The position numbers and the translations under genes were made by a program. From NCBI GenBank assembly GCA_963777595.1, contig CAVZRE010000011.1, forward strand, positions 141,645-205,644: DNA of 64,000 nucleotides, read 5' to 3'. Positions 46,686 through 56,242 of this stretch are shown piece by piece (positions within the stretch are counted from its first letter, which is position 1; each line of letters opens with the position of its first letter). Origin of the DNA: CAVVFX01 sp963777595 (lineage in GTDB: Bacteria; Acidobacteriota; Terriglobia; Bryobacterales; Bryobacteraceae). Under the pieces are notes generated by a model that ran no database searches, was not told the DNA's origin, and was given only the letters and a program-made list of their open reading frames with translations.

Positions 46686-48527
46686 CTATCGATTGGCGAA
46701 TAGCGTTTTTCCACCCGCCTCTTTCACTACGTGCAACCGGTCCGCGCCCAGTAATTTCGTCAAGCGCGGAATTTGCGGATTCTCCGCTACGAGGTAATAA
46801 CGCGGAGAACTGTCCCACAGAGCCGGCAGATCCGCATCCTGGATGAACACCTGCGGCGCGCCCGGACGATAGGAGCCATATTCCAGATTATTCACGCGGC
46901 CGTTGAGTAACAGCGCCGTGCGATGACTATAGAAAAATACGGAAGAAAACGTGTAATATTGGTCGTCCACGATCAACTCCCCTGCCGGTGCATGATTGAG
47001 AGCTTCCGCCAACGGCCGCGTACTCAAGTACGGATCGAAGACGACCAATGCCGCGCGTGCGGCTTGGAAAAACAACACCATCATCAGGGCCAGCGCCCAC
47101 ACTGCGCGACGGAAGGGCAGGACCCACGCGCCAATGGCTCCGGCGAGCGTGGCAATGCCAGCCATGGCCAGAGGCAGACGCAGATATGCGAACGCGGAGA
47201 ACGTCAGGTCCATCATGTGGCCCAGAGAGAGCGTGTAGGCGTCCGGATTGGAAGTCAGGGCACGCGAAATGTCTCCAGGCGCCGGGAGCGACCGGACATT
47301 CCACAAAAGGAAAGCAATGACTGCCGAGGCAGCAGTAGCCACGACCGCGGCAACGCGCGTGGCGGGCCGCAACCAGCCGTCTTCCAAAGCCATCGCGGAC
47401 GCAAGCAGAAGCGCCAACGCCGGATAGGCCGGCATGGAGTAATACTCCTGAGTCGTGGAGAAAGTGAAAAAGCACAACACGAAGCCTGCCCAGCATAAAG
47501 CCAGCAAACGAGTAGCAGAGGCCCGATCCTCGCCGCGAAATCGCAGTTTGGTGACAGACCCGAAATACACGCTCCAGGGAAACAGCCATAACACATGAAA
47601 CAGCCAGAACAGCGCGCGCGGCACCGTATTGTAGTCTCGCGGGTACCGTTGATTCAGAAAGCGGAGCAGTTGTTCGTTGATGAAATAGAACCAGAAGAAC
47701 CCGTGATATGCCCCCGATTCGCTATGCATCGTGAAATCGAAATACGGAGGGTTGCGCAAGATCGCCAAGATGTGCCACGGCGCAGCGAGGACGAGGAACA
47801 GAGCCACACCCGGTAGAAACCGCAAACGGCGCCACACTTCTCGTTCCCTGAACTTCCCTCTCACGAGGAGATAAACCATTGCCGCGCCCGCTGGAAATAC
47901 CAGGGCGATCAAACTCTTCAGGAGTACACCGCACGCCATTGCGCTCCACATGAGCATTGCCCACACAGCCGGACGCGGTTCTTCTTCATCGAGCGCACGC
48001 AGAAAGGACCACATGGCTACTGTGATCGTCAGCGTCAAGACCACATCCGGGAGCAGCACGCGGGTGAACAGGAAGAGGCCCACCGAGGTTGAGAGAATTA
48101 CTCCCGCGTATAAACCGGCGAGGTCTCCCATAGCCCAACGTGCGAAGTGCGCTGTCACCAGGCAGAGCAGCACGACGGACAGCGCGATAGGGATCCGCGC
48201 CGCCCAGTCATGAAAACCGAAGATCTTGAAACAGATTGCCATCAGCCAGTATTTCAGGGGCGCTTTTTCGAGATAGGCGATCCCGTCAAGGTGAGCCGTC
48301 ACCCAATCGCCTGAACCTGCCATGTTCCGTGCAATCTGGGCCTGAACCGCATCCACATCATCCATCAGTGAAGGCGGGCTGATCAGGCAGGTGAAGAACG
48401 TGAACGCAGCAAAGAAAAATACGATCAGATCGTAGCGGAGAGCGCGTTCGTGTGTACTTCCGGGGACTGGGAGGGAATCTCGATGCGCCATTCTTTCAGC
48501 CATAGAAATAGCGTCATAAGACCCCAT
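46686..48527 (-). CDS. PMT/ArnT-type membrane glycosyltransferase
   Basis: Up to 613 aa; starts at 48527, 48503 or 48491 are possible and all overlap the asnB 3' end. Family: dolichyl-phosphate-mannose/undecaprenyl-linked sugar transferases (GT-C). A first membrane segment (LIVFFFAAFTFFTCLISP) is followed by the periplasmic acidic loop MDDVDAVQAQIARNMAG (DD motif), YLEKAPLKYWLMAICFKIFG and about ten further hydrophobic segments (IALSVVLLCLVTAHFARWAM; FPAGAAMVYLLVRGKF; GVALFLVLAAPWHILAIL). The C-terminal 130 residues are soluble (QVFIQDADLPALWDSSPRYY). It would transfer a sugar from a lipid carrier to lipid A, a glycan or a protein outside the membrane; the acceptor is unknown. It overlaps asnB in the same direction, hence one transcript. 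Confidence 0.85.
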   Translation of the reverse strand: MGSYDAISMAERMAHRDSLPVPGSTHERALRYDLIVFFFAAFTFFTCLISPPSLMDDVDAVQAQIARNMAGSGDWVTAHLDGIAYLEKAPLKYWLMAICFKIFGFHDWAARIPIALSVVLLCLVTAHFARWAMGDLAGLYAGVILSTSVGLFLFTRVLLPDVVLTLTITVAMWSFLRALDEEEPRPAVWAMLMWSAMACGVLLKSLIALVFPAGAAMVYLLVRGKFREREVWRRLRFLPGVALFLVLAAPWHILAILRNPPYFDFTMHSESGAYHGFFWFYFINEQLLRFLNQRYPRDYNTVPRALFWLFHVLWLFPWSVYFGSVTKLRFRGEDRASATRLLALCWAGFVLCFFTFSTTQEYYSMPAYPALALLLASAMALEDGWLRPATRVAAVVATAASAVIAFLLWNVRSLPAPGDISRALTSNPDAYTLSLGHMMDLTFSAFAYLRLPLAMAGIATLAGAIGAWVLPFRRAVWALALMMVLFFQAARAALVVFDPYLSTRPLAEALNHAPAGELIVDDQYYTFSSVFFYSHRTALLLNGRVNNLEYGSYRPGAPQVFIQDADLPALWDSSPRYYLVAENPQIPRLTKLLGADRLHVVKEAGGKTLFANR

Positions 48528-50344
48528 AGTTGATATCCCGCATTGATCCGTTCATTCATATGATCGCGTATCAACTGTTCCGTCGCAGCAAAATTGAAAA
48601 TACCCGTTGCTTCGACCTGTTCACGGTTTAATGTTTCATAAAGCAGGGGCTTGAGAATCCCCCGAAACCATGCGTGTGCCGGAATATCGAAGCCGGACTT
48701 CGGGCGGTCAATGATCGAGTCCGGCAGTTTCCCCCGCAAGGTTTCCTTTAACAAATACTTGCCGTTCAAGCCCCGCAGCTTCAGGCGTTCCGGCAAACGT
48801 GCGGCGAACTCCACGATGCGGTGGTCGAGCAGCGGCGGACGGACTTCGAGGGAGTGGGCCATGCTCATCCGGTCCACCTTGTACAAGATATTGTCGGGAA
48901 GATAATAGTGCTGATCGAGCAGCATGAAGCGGTTTAAGTACCCGACTTCGGACGCGGTAGGGAGTTGGCGGGACAGCCGTTCCAGATGGTGTCCGTTCAG
49001 CCGTGGCAGAAGATTGAGTTTCTGAATCCGTGAAAACGAGCCGTTCCAGAATAGATGCGCTTCGTCGGGGGAGAGGAGCGAACCTTCCAGCATTCTCTTC
49101 AGCTTGTATTCGAAGCCGATCTTGCGCTGCGATACCGGGAGAAAGCGTTTGACCGCGGCACATGCCGTCCTCCGAAACAGGATTGGCATATGTCGCAAAG
49201 ACCGCGCCAGCCTGTCGGCATGATATGTCAGATAACCGCCGAACAACTCGTCCCCGCCGTCGCCCGATAGAGCAACGGTGACGTGGTTGCGGCTCATTTT
49301 GGAGAGGAACCAGACGGGCAGCGCCCCGGCGTCGGCTCCCGGCTCATCCGAGTATTTGGCCAGTTCTTCTACGGCATCCGGAATGCGCTGATCCGAGGGC
49401 ATGTGGAATTCGTGATGTTCGGTTCCATAAATTCTCGCGGTTTCACGGAAATAGCGGCTCTCGTCACAGCAGTTTGAATCGAAACCGACGGAAAATGTTT
49501 TGAGCGGTTTAGACGACGCTTCTGCTGCGTAGTGGAGAACCGCCGATGAATCCAGTCCTCCGCTGGCCCAAATTCCCAGTGGAACATCCGCCAGCATGTG
49601 TTCGCGCACGGATTGCCGTAAGAGCGCGTCGAGTTCGAACTTGGCCTCTTCCTGTTCCAGCGACCGATCCGGCGCGAACGAGATCCGCCAGTACGGTCGA
49701 AGCGTAATCTTCCCCTGACAGCTCTCGAGCACATGGCCCGGCCGCAACTTCCGGATACCTTCAATCAAAGTTTTCTCGCCAGGCACATAGTTGAGCGAGA
49801 GATAGTCCTGCAGCGCTGCGAGGTCAAGAGTCCTGGGAGCGTCCGGATGCCCCAGGATCGCCTTTAGTTCGGAGCCGAAGAGCAGGTTGTTACCTACACA
49901 ACAGTAATACAGAGGTTTGATGCCAATCCGGTCGCGCGCCAAAACCAGGCGCCGATCCCGTTCCGACCAGATCGCTACGCCGAACATCCCTCGCAATCTC
50001 TCGAAAGACTCGGTGCCCCATTCCTCGAATGCACGGAGGACGACTTCCGTATCGCAGTGGGTGCGAAATTCATGCCCTTTGGATTCCAGTTCCGTGCGGA
50101 GGGCCCGGTGGTTGTAAATCTCGCCATTAAAGACAATGGTGACATCGCCGTCATCACCAGTCATCGGCTGGTCTCCGCCGGCGAGATCGATGATCTTCAG
50201 GCGCACCGCTCCCAGACAAACATGCGGAGTCGAGAAGACTCCTTGCTGGTCTGGGCCGCGATGCGCTAAACCACGAGTTATTTTTTCAATCAGCTCGCCA
50301 TGCCTGCTTACGCCCCGATGCGTAAACCCAGCGATGCCACACAT
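48425..50344 (-). CDS. asnB: Asparagine synthase (glutamine-hydrolysing)
   Basis: 639 aa. It begins MCGIAGFTHRGV, with Cys2 the N-terminal amidotransferase nucleophile. The glutaminase domain carries GLAHRGPDQQG and FNGEIYNHRALRTELESKGH. The synthetase domain has the PP-loop ASGGLDSSAVLHYA (about residue 260), SGDGGDELFGGYLTYHADRL, and MSMAHSLEVRPPLLDHRIVE. The reaction is ATP-dependent transfer of glutamine nitrogen to aspartate. Members of this length next to glycosyltransferases often serve polysaccharide or exopolysaccharide gene groups (amidation of uronic acids) rather than asparagine supply; here that is inference from the PMT and UGM-like neighbours. AAGGGA precedes the ATG. Intact frame. 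Confidence 0.9.
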   Translation of the reverse strand: MCGIAGFTHRGVSRHGELIEKITRGLAHRGPDQQGVFSTPHVCLGAVRLKIIDLAGGDQPMTGDDGDVTIVFNGEIYNHRALRTELESKGHEFRTHCDTEVVLRAFEEWGTESFERLRGMFGVAIWSERDRRLVLARDRIGIKPLYYCCVGNNLLFGSELKAILGHPDAPRTLDLAALQDYLSLNYVPGEKTLIEGIRKLRPGHVLESCQGKITLRPYWRISFAPDRSLEQEEAKFELDALLRQSVREHMLADVPLGIWASGGLDSSAVLHYAAEASSKPLKTFSVGFDSNCCDESRYFRETARIYGTEHHEFHMPSDQRIPDAVEELAKYSDEPGADAGALPVWFLSKMSRNHVTVALSGDGGDELFGGYLTYHADRLARSLRHMPILFRRTACAAVKRFLPVSQRKIGFEYKLKRMLEGSLLSPDEAHLFWNGSFSRIQKLNLLPRLNGHHLERLSRQLPTASEVGYLNRFMLLDQHYYLPDNILYKVDRMSMAHSLEVRPPLLDHRIVEFAARLPERLKLRGLNGKYLLKETLRGKLPDSIIDRPKSGFDIPAHAWFRGILKPLLYETLNREQVEATGIFNFAATEQLIRDHMNERINAGYQLWGLMTLFLWLKEWRIEIPSQSPEVHTNALSATI

Positions 50345-50596
50345 TGTCTCATCCCTTTGTTTTACGACGGCAGTTGCGCTCGTCTCACCCCAAACTTCAC
50401 CCGAATCGATTCACTAGACTATAGCGTGAAACCGCACTCTTCGCAATAAGAAACGGTAACGAGTGCGAAACTTTTGGTTCCTTAACGTGTTTAGGCGTCT
50501 CTTTGTTAGCGTATGCCAACGCTAATGCTTTCTTTATACAAGACTTAGCTCGGAATCTCCGCTGTCAGCCAGGCAACTTTCGTAAGATGGTGTTAT
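50345..50596. other. Divergent intergenic region (asnB / secreted protein)
   Basis: A 252-base gap between divergent genes, so it should carry both promoters. A 20-base palindrome lies at 50506-50525. AT content rises at 50520-50540 (CTTTCTTTATACAAG), compatible with a promoter, but no clear -35/-10 pair can be fixed. Confidence 0.4.
50506..50525. promoter_or_regulatory. Perfect palindrome, possible operator
   Basis: TTAGCGT-ATGCCA-ACGCTAA: seven-base arms with a six-base spacer, about 70 bases before the + strand gene and 160 before asnB. Its size and symmetry suit a dimeric regulator. There is no poly-T after it, so a terminator is unlikely. The regulator is unknown. Confidence 0.4.
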
Positions 50597-51198
50597 ATGA
50601 TCTCGTTCTGGCGGCTTTGGGTCGTGGCTCTGATCGGCATCGCCTCCGGCTGCGCTCAAGTTATCGAATTTGAACAGAACGGCCTCAAATATCAGACTCT
50701 CACTCGCGCCGAAGTGACTGTAATGTTCGCCCACATGCCTCAACATCTGAAGGGCTACTCCATGCTGCAGGTGGCGATCTCCAACGGCTCAAAACTGCCG
50801 TGTACCGTTCGCCCGGAGGATTTCTCTTATATCCGCCGGGAAAACCAGCCGGTCCCCGCCACGCCGGCGAATAACATTGTCAAGATGCTGATGGACAAGG
50901 GAGACCACGAAGACGTGGTAAAGCTGACTCTGGCCTATGAATCCGTGCTTTACGGTTTCGATCGCATGAAGTTTACCAACGGTTATGAACTGCGCCGGCA
51001 AAACTTCCTTTCCTATGGCATCTCCGCGAAGCTCAAAGCTGCGGCGGAGGCGTCGGCCATCGTATTGGTTGCAACTAAACTAAAGCCTGGCGAATCCACG
51101 GATGGAGCCGTTTTTTTCGCAACGATGCCAAGATCCTGAGCGGCGGACACATCAACTTCAGGGTCAACGGCGAGGTTTTCAACTTCAATGAAGAGTGA
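50597..51198 (+). CDS. Secreted or lipoprotein-like protein of unknown function, frameshift at a T run
   Basis: The open frame ends at 51139 (180 aa). N-terminus MISFWRLWVVALIGIASGCA is a signal with a Cys that could be a lipobox (ASGC). The body reads QNGLKYQTLTRAEVTVMFAH and SNGSKLPCTVRPEDFSYIRR. At 51111-51117 there are seven T; with eight the frame reads GAVFFRNDAKILSGGHINFR and VNGEVFNFNEE, ending at TGA 51196-51198, a natural conserved-looking end. The corrected gene would overlap the next ATG (51188) by 11 bases, suggesting coupling. The family is not recognised beyond 'acidobacterial hypothetical'. The missing T is a likely consensus error, though slippage at the run is possible. Confidence 0.7.
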
Positions 51199-51718
51199 CC
51201 AGTATCCGATCGGTAAGTTTTCTTATGAGGCGCCTTATACGGATGCCGAACGTTCAGCGTTGATCGGGCAGATCGGCCAGACGCCTGCAGAAATGCGGCA
51301 GGCTTTCGAGCAGCTTCCTCCAGGCGGTCTGGACACTCCGTACCGTGTCGGCGGATGGACCGCGCGTCAGGTGATCCACCACGTCCCGGAAAGTCACATG
51401 CACAGCTATCTGCGGTTCAAATTCGCGATGAGCGAATCGGAGCCCACGATAAAACCCTACGATGAGGCCAGCTGGGCGATTCAGCCGGATGTCGCCATAA
51501 CTCGGCCTGAGATCTCCCTCACGCTCCTCGACGCTCTACACCGCCGCTGGGTAGCTTTTCTCCGCACCTTGAAACCGGAAGACTGGAGCCGCACATTCCG
51601 GCATCCGGAACTCGGCGTCGTGACACTCGACCGGACGCTTGGGCTATACGCGTGGCATGGGCGTCATCACACCGCTCATCTTCGCGCCATCACAGACCGC
51701 GCCATCACTCTCAGGTAA
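51188..51718 (+). CDS. DinB-fold putative metal-dependent hydrolase (YfiT/BstA type)
   Basis: 176 aa. Matches the YfiT/BstA family: YPIGKFSYEAPYTDAERSAL, QLPPGGLDTPYRVGGWTARQ, VIHHVPESHMHSYLRFKFAM, TIKPYDEASWAIQPDVAITR and LYAWHGRHHTAHLRAITDRA. The metal-binding His residues are the one in VIHHV and those in HGRHHTAH. In Firmicutes BstA transfers bacillithiol, but most acidobacteria are not known to make bacillithiol, so the substrate is open. Cytoplasmic, with no signal. Probably translated together with the upstream gene. Typical family length. Confidence 0.85.
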   Translation: MKSDQYPIGKFSYEAPYTDAERSALIGQIGQTPAEMRQAFEQLPPGGLDTPYRVGGWTARQVIHHVPESHMHSYLRFKFAMSESEPTIKPYDEASWAIQPDVAITRPEISLTLLDALHRRWVAFLRTLKPEDWSRTFRHPELGVVTLDRTLGLYAWHGRHHTAHLRAITDRAITLR

Positions 51719-51756
51719 CGCGCGACGTCCTTGAGCCGGAACACCAAGGTCGACGC

Positions 51757-53344
51757 CTACTTTTCTTTCTCCTCGTGGTACTCCATCTCGGTGTTGACTG
51801 CCCAGAGATTCGACTTATCCTTGATCCCCGCTGCGATGTTATCAACCGCAGTCATGGCCGTGAGCATCGAATGGTCCTGGTTGTTGTACTTGTGCATGCC
51901 GTTGCGCCCCACCAGGAACAGGTTTTCGAATTTGTTGATATAGTCGCGGACTTCGTCGAAACCGGTCGTAAGTGCCAAAGTATGCGGGATAGGTTTTCGG
52001 CATACGAATCACGGTTGCGTCCACCACATCTTCCCGTGAAATGATCCCGATGCGCTCCACTTCTTCCTTGGCAAGCGCAATCATGTCTTCGTCGGATTTC
52101 TTCCAGAGATCGTCGGTGTCGTAACAGAAATATTCGAGCCCAACCCAGACCAGGTTAGGATCAGCCACCATATAAGGGCTCCAATTGTTGAAAATCTGCA
52201 TCCGTCCGACCAACACGTCGGGTTCCTGGATATAGATCCAGTTGTCGGTGAGCAGCTTTGCGCCATGCGCCGAATCGTCGCGGACTTGCAATCGCTTCAA
52301 CAGCAGGCCGCAGGTGATGAAATCGCGATACATCAGCCCGTCGCTGACCTGCCTCACGTTGGCCGGAACCGGCGCATCGAGAGAGTTGATCAGTTCCTTG
52401 ATCGGCATCGTAGAAAAGAAATAATCCGCCTCAAACGTGCGCCGCTCACCCGACTCCAGATGTACCGCCTCCACCGCTCGGATCTGCGCGCCCTCCGCGT
52501 GAATCCGTGCGACATTCCAGCCCGTCATTACGCAGCCGCCCTTTTTCTGCACAGTCTCGGCGACGTACTCCCAAAGCTGTCCGGGACCCAATTTGGGATA
52601 CATGAACTGTTCGATCAACGAAGTCTCGGTGTCCTTTTGGCCGAGGTCCCCGTTCTTCTTTCCTCCAAATGCCGACTTGGCGAAATGCGTAATGGCCTTT
52701 GTAATAGAGAGCCCCTTGATGCGCTGCGCACCCCATTCGGCGCTGATCTGGTCGCACGGCACGCCCCAGACCTTCTCCGTGTAGGACTTGAAAAACAAGA
52801 GATACAGCTCGCGGCCGAACCGGTTGATCAGGAACTCCTCGAGCGATTTCTCCGGCTTGATCTGGCTGGCCACCGCGCGCATGTAGCTGATCCCGATCTT
52901 GATCGTCCGTTTCAGTCCCAGCTTGCTCAAAGTTTCCTGGCTCAGCTTGATGGGATAGTCGAAAAACCGGCGCAGGAAGTAGATCCGGGATTTGCGGTGC
53001 CGGATCAGCATGACTTTATCGGTCTTGTCCGGAGTGGGTCCGGACCCGGATGTGGTCACGTTCCGGCTTTGGTTCTGGTACGAAATGGAGGTCGGCTTAC
53101 CGTTACGAGCTTCTAAAGGCATCACCTCCATCCACCAGTTCATCACCCGGTCGGATTTCGAAAAGAAGCGGTGCCCGCCGATGTCGATGCGATTACCCTT
53201 GTAATTCACCGTACGCGAGATTCCGCCCATATACTCGCTCTTTTCAAGAACGAGGGGTCGGACGTCAGTTCGTAGGAGAAGTTCGTAGGCCGCAGTGAGC
53301 CCGGCAGGCCCAGCTCCAATGATCAGGGCCGTCTTATTGCTCAT
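51757..53344 (-). CDS. FAD-dependent amine-oxidase / UDP-galactopyranose-mutase-like protein, one frameshift
   Basis: Starts MSNKTALIIGAGPAGLTAAY, an FAD-binding Rossmann motif (GAGPAG), then LEKSEYMGGISRTVNYKGN and RIDIGGHRFFSKSDRVMNWW. In the middle: FLINRFGRELYLLFFKSYTE and KVWGVPCDQISAEWGAQRIK, characteristic of this subgroup. The frame runs to 51842, but from about 51960 the conserved end lies one frame over: FDEVRDYINKFENLFLVGRN, GMHKYNNQDHSMLTAMTAVD, ending NTEMEYHEEKEK at 51757. A run of three A on the + strand (51959-51961) in place of two explains it. Corrected length is about 528 aa. Relatives are often found with polysaccharide genes; the substrate is unknown. Confidence 0.8.
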
Positions 53345-53441
53345 GAAGTAACTTCTAATTTTACACTGTGTGACAGACCTAAGTCAGTCCCCGAAGCGAG
53401 GTCAATGTTCGATACAATGCCTTTTCACCTAAGGAGAACTT

Positions 53442-54446
53442 ATGTACCGGCTGATTTCCATCGTCCTTCTGTTGGCCTGCGCACTAAACGCCCAGACCAA
53501 GAAAATCTTAGTTCGCGGCGACGCCAAAATGGTCCAGGACTTCCAGAGCCTGACCAACAAAGCTCATTTCGTGCAGGTCAGCGATCAAAATGTCATGGCA
53601 GAGATCGTGGACGCCGACGCCTATATCGGGACCATTAAGCCCGCCGAAGTTCGCGCCGGCAAGAACCTGAAATGGGTCGCCAATATGAGCGCTGGTGTCG
53701 AGAACCTCCTCTTTCTCTCAGGCAGCAACGACCTGCGCGACAGCAAGATTATCCTGACCAACAATAAAGTCGTGCAGGGGCCGGAGATTGCCGACCACGC
53801 CCTCGCCATGCTCCTGATGTTGACCCGCAGGCTCTATCACTACGAAGCCCTGAAGCAGCAGGAACAGTGGGAAAGGGGTAACTTTCAGGGGATCGAATTG
53901 CGCGGAAAAAACGCCGTCGTGATCGGTTGTGGCGGCATCGGTACCCAGATCGCGATCCGCGCCAATGCGTTCGGCATGAAGGTGACGGGCGTCGATCCCG
54001 AAGACAAGCCGTTCCAGCCGTATTTCGAAAAAATCGTGAAGCCTGATCAACTCGACGACGTGATCCCGGGGGCCGATGTGGTATTCATTTCCGCCCCGCA
54101 TACCGAGAAGAGCCACAAAATGGTCGGGATGCATGAGTTCGAGCTGATGAAAAAGAATTCGTACTTCATCGCGGTGAGTCGCGGGGGGATCTACGAGATG
54201 CCAGGATTGGTAAAGGCACTCGATTCGCGTCAACTCGCAGGCGCCGGAGTGGATGTTACCGATCCTGAACCGCTGCCCAAAGGACATCCCCTGTGGAAAT
54301 TTGACAATGTCATCGTGACGCCGCACATCGCCGGCCGTTCGGACCAGGATAACGTCCGCATGATGGGCACCATCAAGGAAAATGTTCTGCGCTTCGTCGA
54401 TGGCCGGCCGTTGATCAACGTCGTCGATAAGCAAAAGGGATACTGA
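53442..54446 (+). CDS. D-2-hydroxyacid dehydrogenase family protein with signal-like N-terminus
   Basis: 334 aa with AAGGAGA just before the ATG. The N-terminus MYRLISIVLLLACALNAQTK looks like a Sec signal peptide, which is odd for an NAD-dependent enzyme. The family is supported by IADHALAMLLMLTRRLYHYE, the nucleotide-binding VIGCGGIGTQIAIRANAFGM (GxGxxG) with VTGVDPEDKPF, VVFISAPHTEKSHKMVGMHE, the catalytic Arg context FIAVSRGGIYEMPGLVKALD, Glu in DVTDPEPLPKGHPLWKF and His in NVIVTPHIAGRSDQD. The catalytic set appears complete. TGA and the next ATG overlap (TGATG at 54444-54448). If exported, it might use a tightly bound cofactor or have lost redox function; this cannot be decided here. Confidence 0.85.
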   Translation: MYRLISIVLLLACALNAQTKKILVRGDAKMVQDFQSLTNKAHFVQVSDQNVMAEIVDADAYIGTIKPAEVRAGKNLKWVANMSAGVENLLFLSGSNDLRDSKIILTNNKVVQGPEIADHALAMLLMLTRRLYHYEALKQQEQWERGNFQGIELRGKNAVVIGCGGIGTQIAIRANAFGMKVTGVDPEDKPFQPYFEKIVKPDQLDDVIPGADVVFISAPHTEKSHKMVGMHEFELMKKNSYFIAVSRGGIYEMPGLVKALDSRQLAGAGVDVTDPEPLPKGHPLWKFDNVIVTPHIAGRSDQDNVRMMGTIKENVLRFVDGRPLINVVDKQKGY

Positions 54447-56233
54447 TGAGTATGAATCGCAAACGTGGAGCAGGCGTTGTCGCCTGCTCCGTCACATTTC
54501 TCACCGCGGCCGCGCTCGCTCAGGTCCCCGCTCAAGATTCGCGCAATACCAGAATTGACGGCCTCGAGACCCACCAATCCATGCCCGAGTACAAGACGCG
54601 CGCCGCATGGGAGCAGCGCAAAGCTCAGCTCCGGCGTCAGATCCTTTTCGCCTCCGGCCTCGATCCGATGCCGGAGAAAACTCCGTTGCATCCCCAGATC
54701 TTCGACCGGGTCGAGAGCCAGGACTGCACTATCGAAAAAGTGCTGCTCGAAACCCTGCCCGGAGTGTATCTTGGCGGCAATCTCTACCGCCCGAAGCACG
54801 GCCCCGCCAAGCATCCCGCTGTCCTCAACCCGCACGGCCATTGGACCTACGGCCGCTTGGAAAACCAGCCGCTCGATTCCGGTCCCGAGTTCGGCATGAA
54901 TCTCGCCCGTCAAGGATACGTCGCCTTCCTCTGGGACATGGTCGGCTACAACGATACATTACAGCTACCGCATAAGTTCGGCACACCGCAAGAACTGCTT
55001 TGGGGATTCGGGCCCTTCGGCATGCAGCTGTGGAACGGCATTCGCGCGCTCGATTTCGTTGCTTCTCTCGACGACGTCGATCCGGCGCGCATCGGGGTCG
55101 CCGGAGCGTCCGGTGGCGGTACGCAAACCTTTACCCTCGCCGCCGTGGATGACCGTGTCGCCTTCGATGCTCCCGTCAGTATGGTTTCAGCGATCTACGC
55201 GGGAGGAGATCTTTGCGAGAACGCCCCAGGGATGCGTTTCCATGCCAATAATATCGAGATTGCGGCGATGATGGCCCCCAAGCCTATGCTGCTGGTCGCC
55301 GCCACCGGCGATTGGACCAAAAACACGATGACCGAGGAATTTCCCGCGATCCGCAAGATCTACGATCTCTACGGCAAACCCGAAAACATCGACGCCGTCA
55401 TTTTCGAAGCCCCGCATAACTTCGCCAAGCCTGCGCGAGAGGCCGTATATAGGTTCTTTGGCCGGCAAGTACTTAATGTTACCGACGCAAAGTGGCTGGC
55501 CGAGCGAAACGAAAAGGTGGAAATGCTGCAGAATATGCTGGCTCTCGCCAATCGCAAGTTACCGGACAACGCGCTGACTTATCCGCAGATCTTCGCCCAA
55601 TGGCAGAAAGCGGCAAGGAAACAATTCGATGAAGTCACCTCGCACGAGGTGCTGCGGCGGCGCTTGCAAATGGCGCTCGAGTCCGAGTGGCCGGGGGATA
55701 TCGTGAGCCAGCCGAACGGTTCGGGGGTCGTGCTTTCGCGCCGTTCAGCAGGTGATCGTGTTCCTGGCGTCTGGATCGATGGCCATGGGACCCCCGCAGT
55801 CGTCGTTCATCCGGACGGCGTCGAAGCTGCGCGGCACGATCCGGCCGTAGCGGAACTGCTGAAGGCCAAGCGTCCGGTGCTGCTGATCGACGCGTTTCAA
55901 ACCGGTTCGGCAATCGCCCCGCGGGACCGCTCCTCGCAGATCTTTTGGGGCTTCAACCAGTCCGATGATGCGTGCCGCGTCCAGGATATTCTCACGGCGC
56001 TGGCTTTCGTTCACCAGAAAGAGAACGGCGCCATCGAATTAGTAGGCATCGGAAAGGCCGGCCTATGGAGTGAGTTTGCCGCCGCGGTAGCGCCGATTCC
56101 GGTGAAGCTGCATGTGGACGCCAGCCAGTTCCGCGGCTCGGATGATGAATTGGTCAAGGATTTCGACGTGCCTCTAATCCAGCGCGCGGGCGGCCTCCTA
56201 GCGGCTCAGCGGCTCACCGCCAAACCGCAGTAG
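54446..56233 (+). CDS. Secreted alpha/beta-hydrolase, acetylxylan-esterase-like
   Basis: 595 aa. Signal GVVACSVTFLTAAALAQ. The alpha/beta-hydrolase core (residues about 60-360) has PKHGPAKHPAVLNPHGHWTY, FLWDMVGYNDTLQLPHKFG, the nucleophile elbow IGVAGASGGGTQTFTLAAVD (Ser in GASGG), APKPMLLVAATGDWTKNTMT (acid near Asp) and IFEAPHNFAKPAREAVYRFF (His). The C-terminal 230 residues form a second, degenerate hydrolase-like domain (AVVVHPDGVEAARHDPAVAE; LLIDAFQTGSAIAPRDRSSQ) without a clear nucleophile. Likely a periplasmic deacetylase of plant polysaccharide or a related esterase. It is translationally coupled to the dehydrogenase. Confidence 0.8.
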   Translation: MSMNRKRGAGVVACSVTFLTAAALAQVPAQDSRNTRIDGLETHQSMPEYKTRAAWEQRKAQLRRQILFASGLDPMPEKTPLHPQIFDRVESQDCTIEKVLLETLPGVYLGGNLYRPKHGPAKHPAVLNPHGHWTYGRLENQPLDSGPEFGMNLARQGYVAFLWDMVGYNDTLQLPHKFGTPQELLWGFGPFGMQLWNGIRALDFVASLDDVDPARIGVAGASGGGTQTFTLAAVDDRVAFDAPVSMVSAIYAGGDLCENAPGMRFHANNIEIAAMMAPKPMLLVAATGDWTKNTMTEEFPAIRKIYDLYGKPENIDAVIFEAPHNFAKPAREAVYRFFGRQVLNVTDAKWLAERNEKVEMLQNMLALANRKLPDNALTYPQIFAQWQKAARKQFDEVTSHEVLRRRLQMALESEWPGDIVSQPNGSGVVLSRRSAGDRVPGVWIDGHGTPAVVVHPDGVEAARHDPAVAELLKAKRPVLLIDAFQTGSAIAPRDRSSQIFWGFNQSDDACRVQDILTALAFVHQKENGAIELVGIGKAGLWSEFAAAVAPIPVKLHVDASQFRGSDDELVKDFDVPLIQRAGGLLAAQRLTAKPQ

Positions 56234-56242
56234 GTCCCCGGG

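Noticed and set aside
46686..50344. Full O-antigen or capsule gene cluster
   Set aside because: Only a PMT-type transferase, an asparagine synthase and a distant UGM-like protein are present; no polymerase, flippase or nucleotide-sugar genes.
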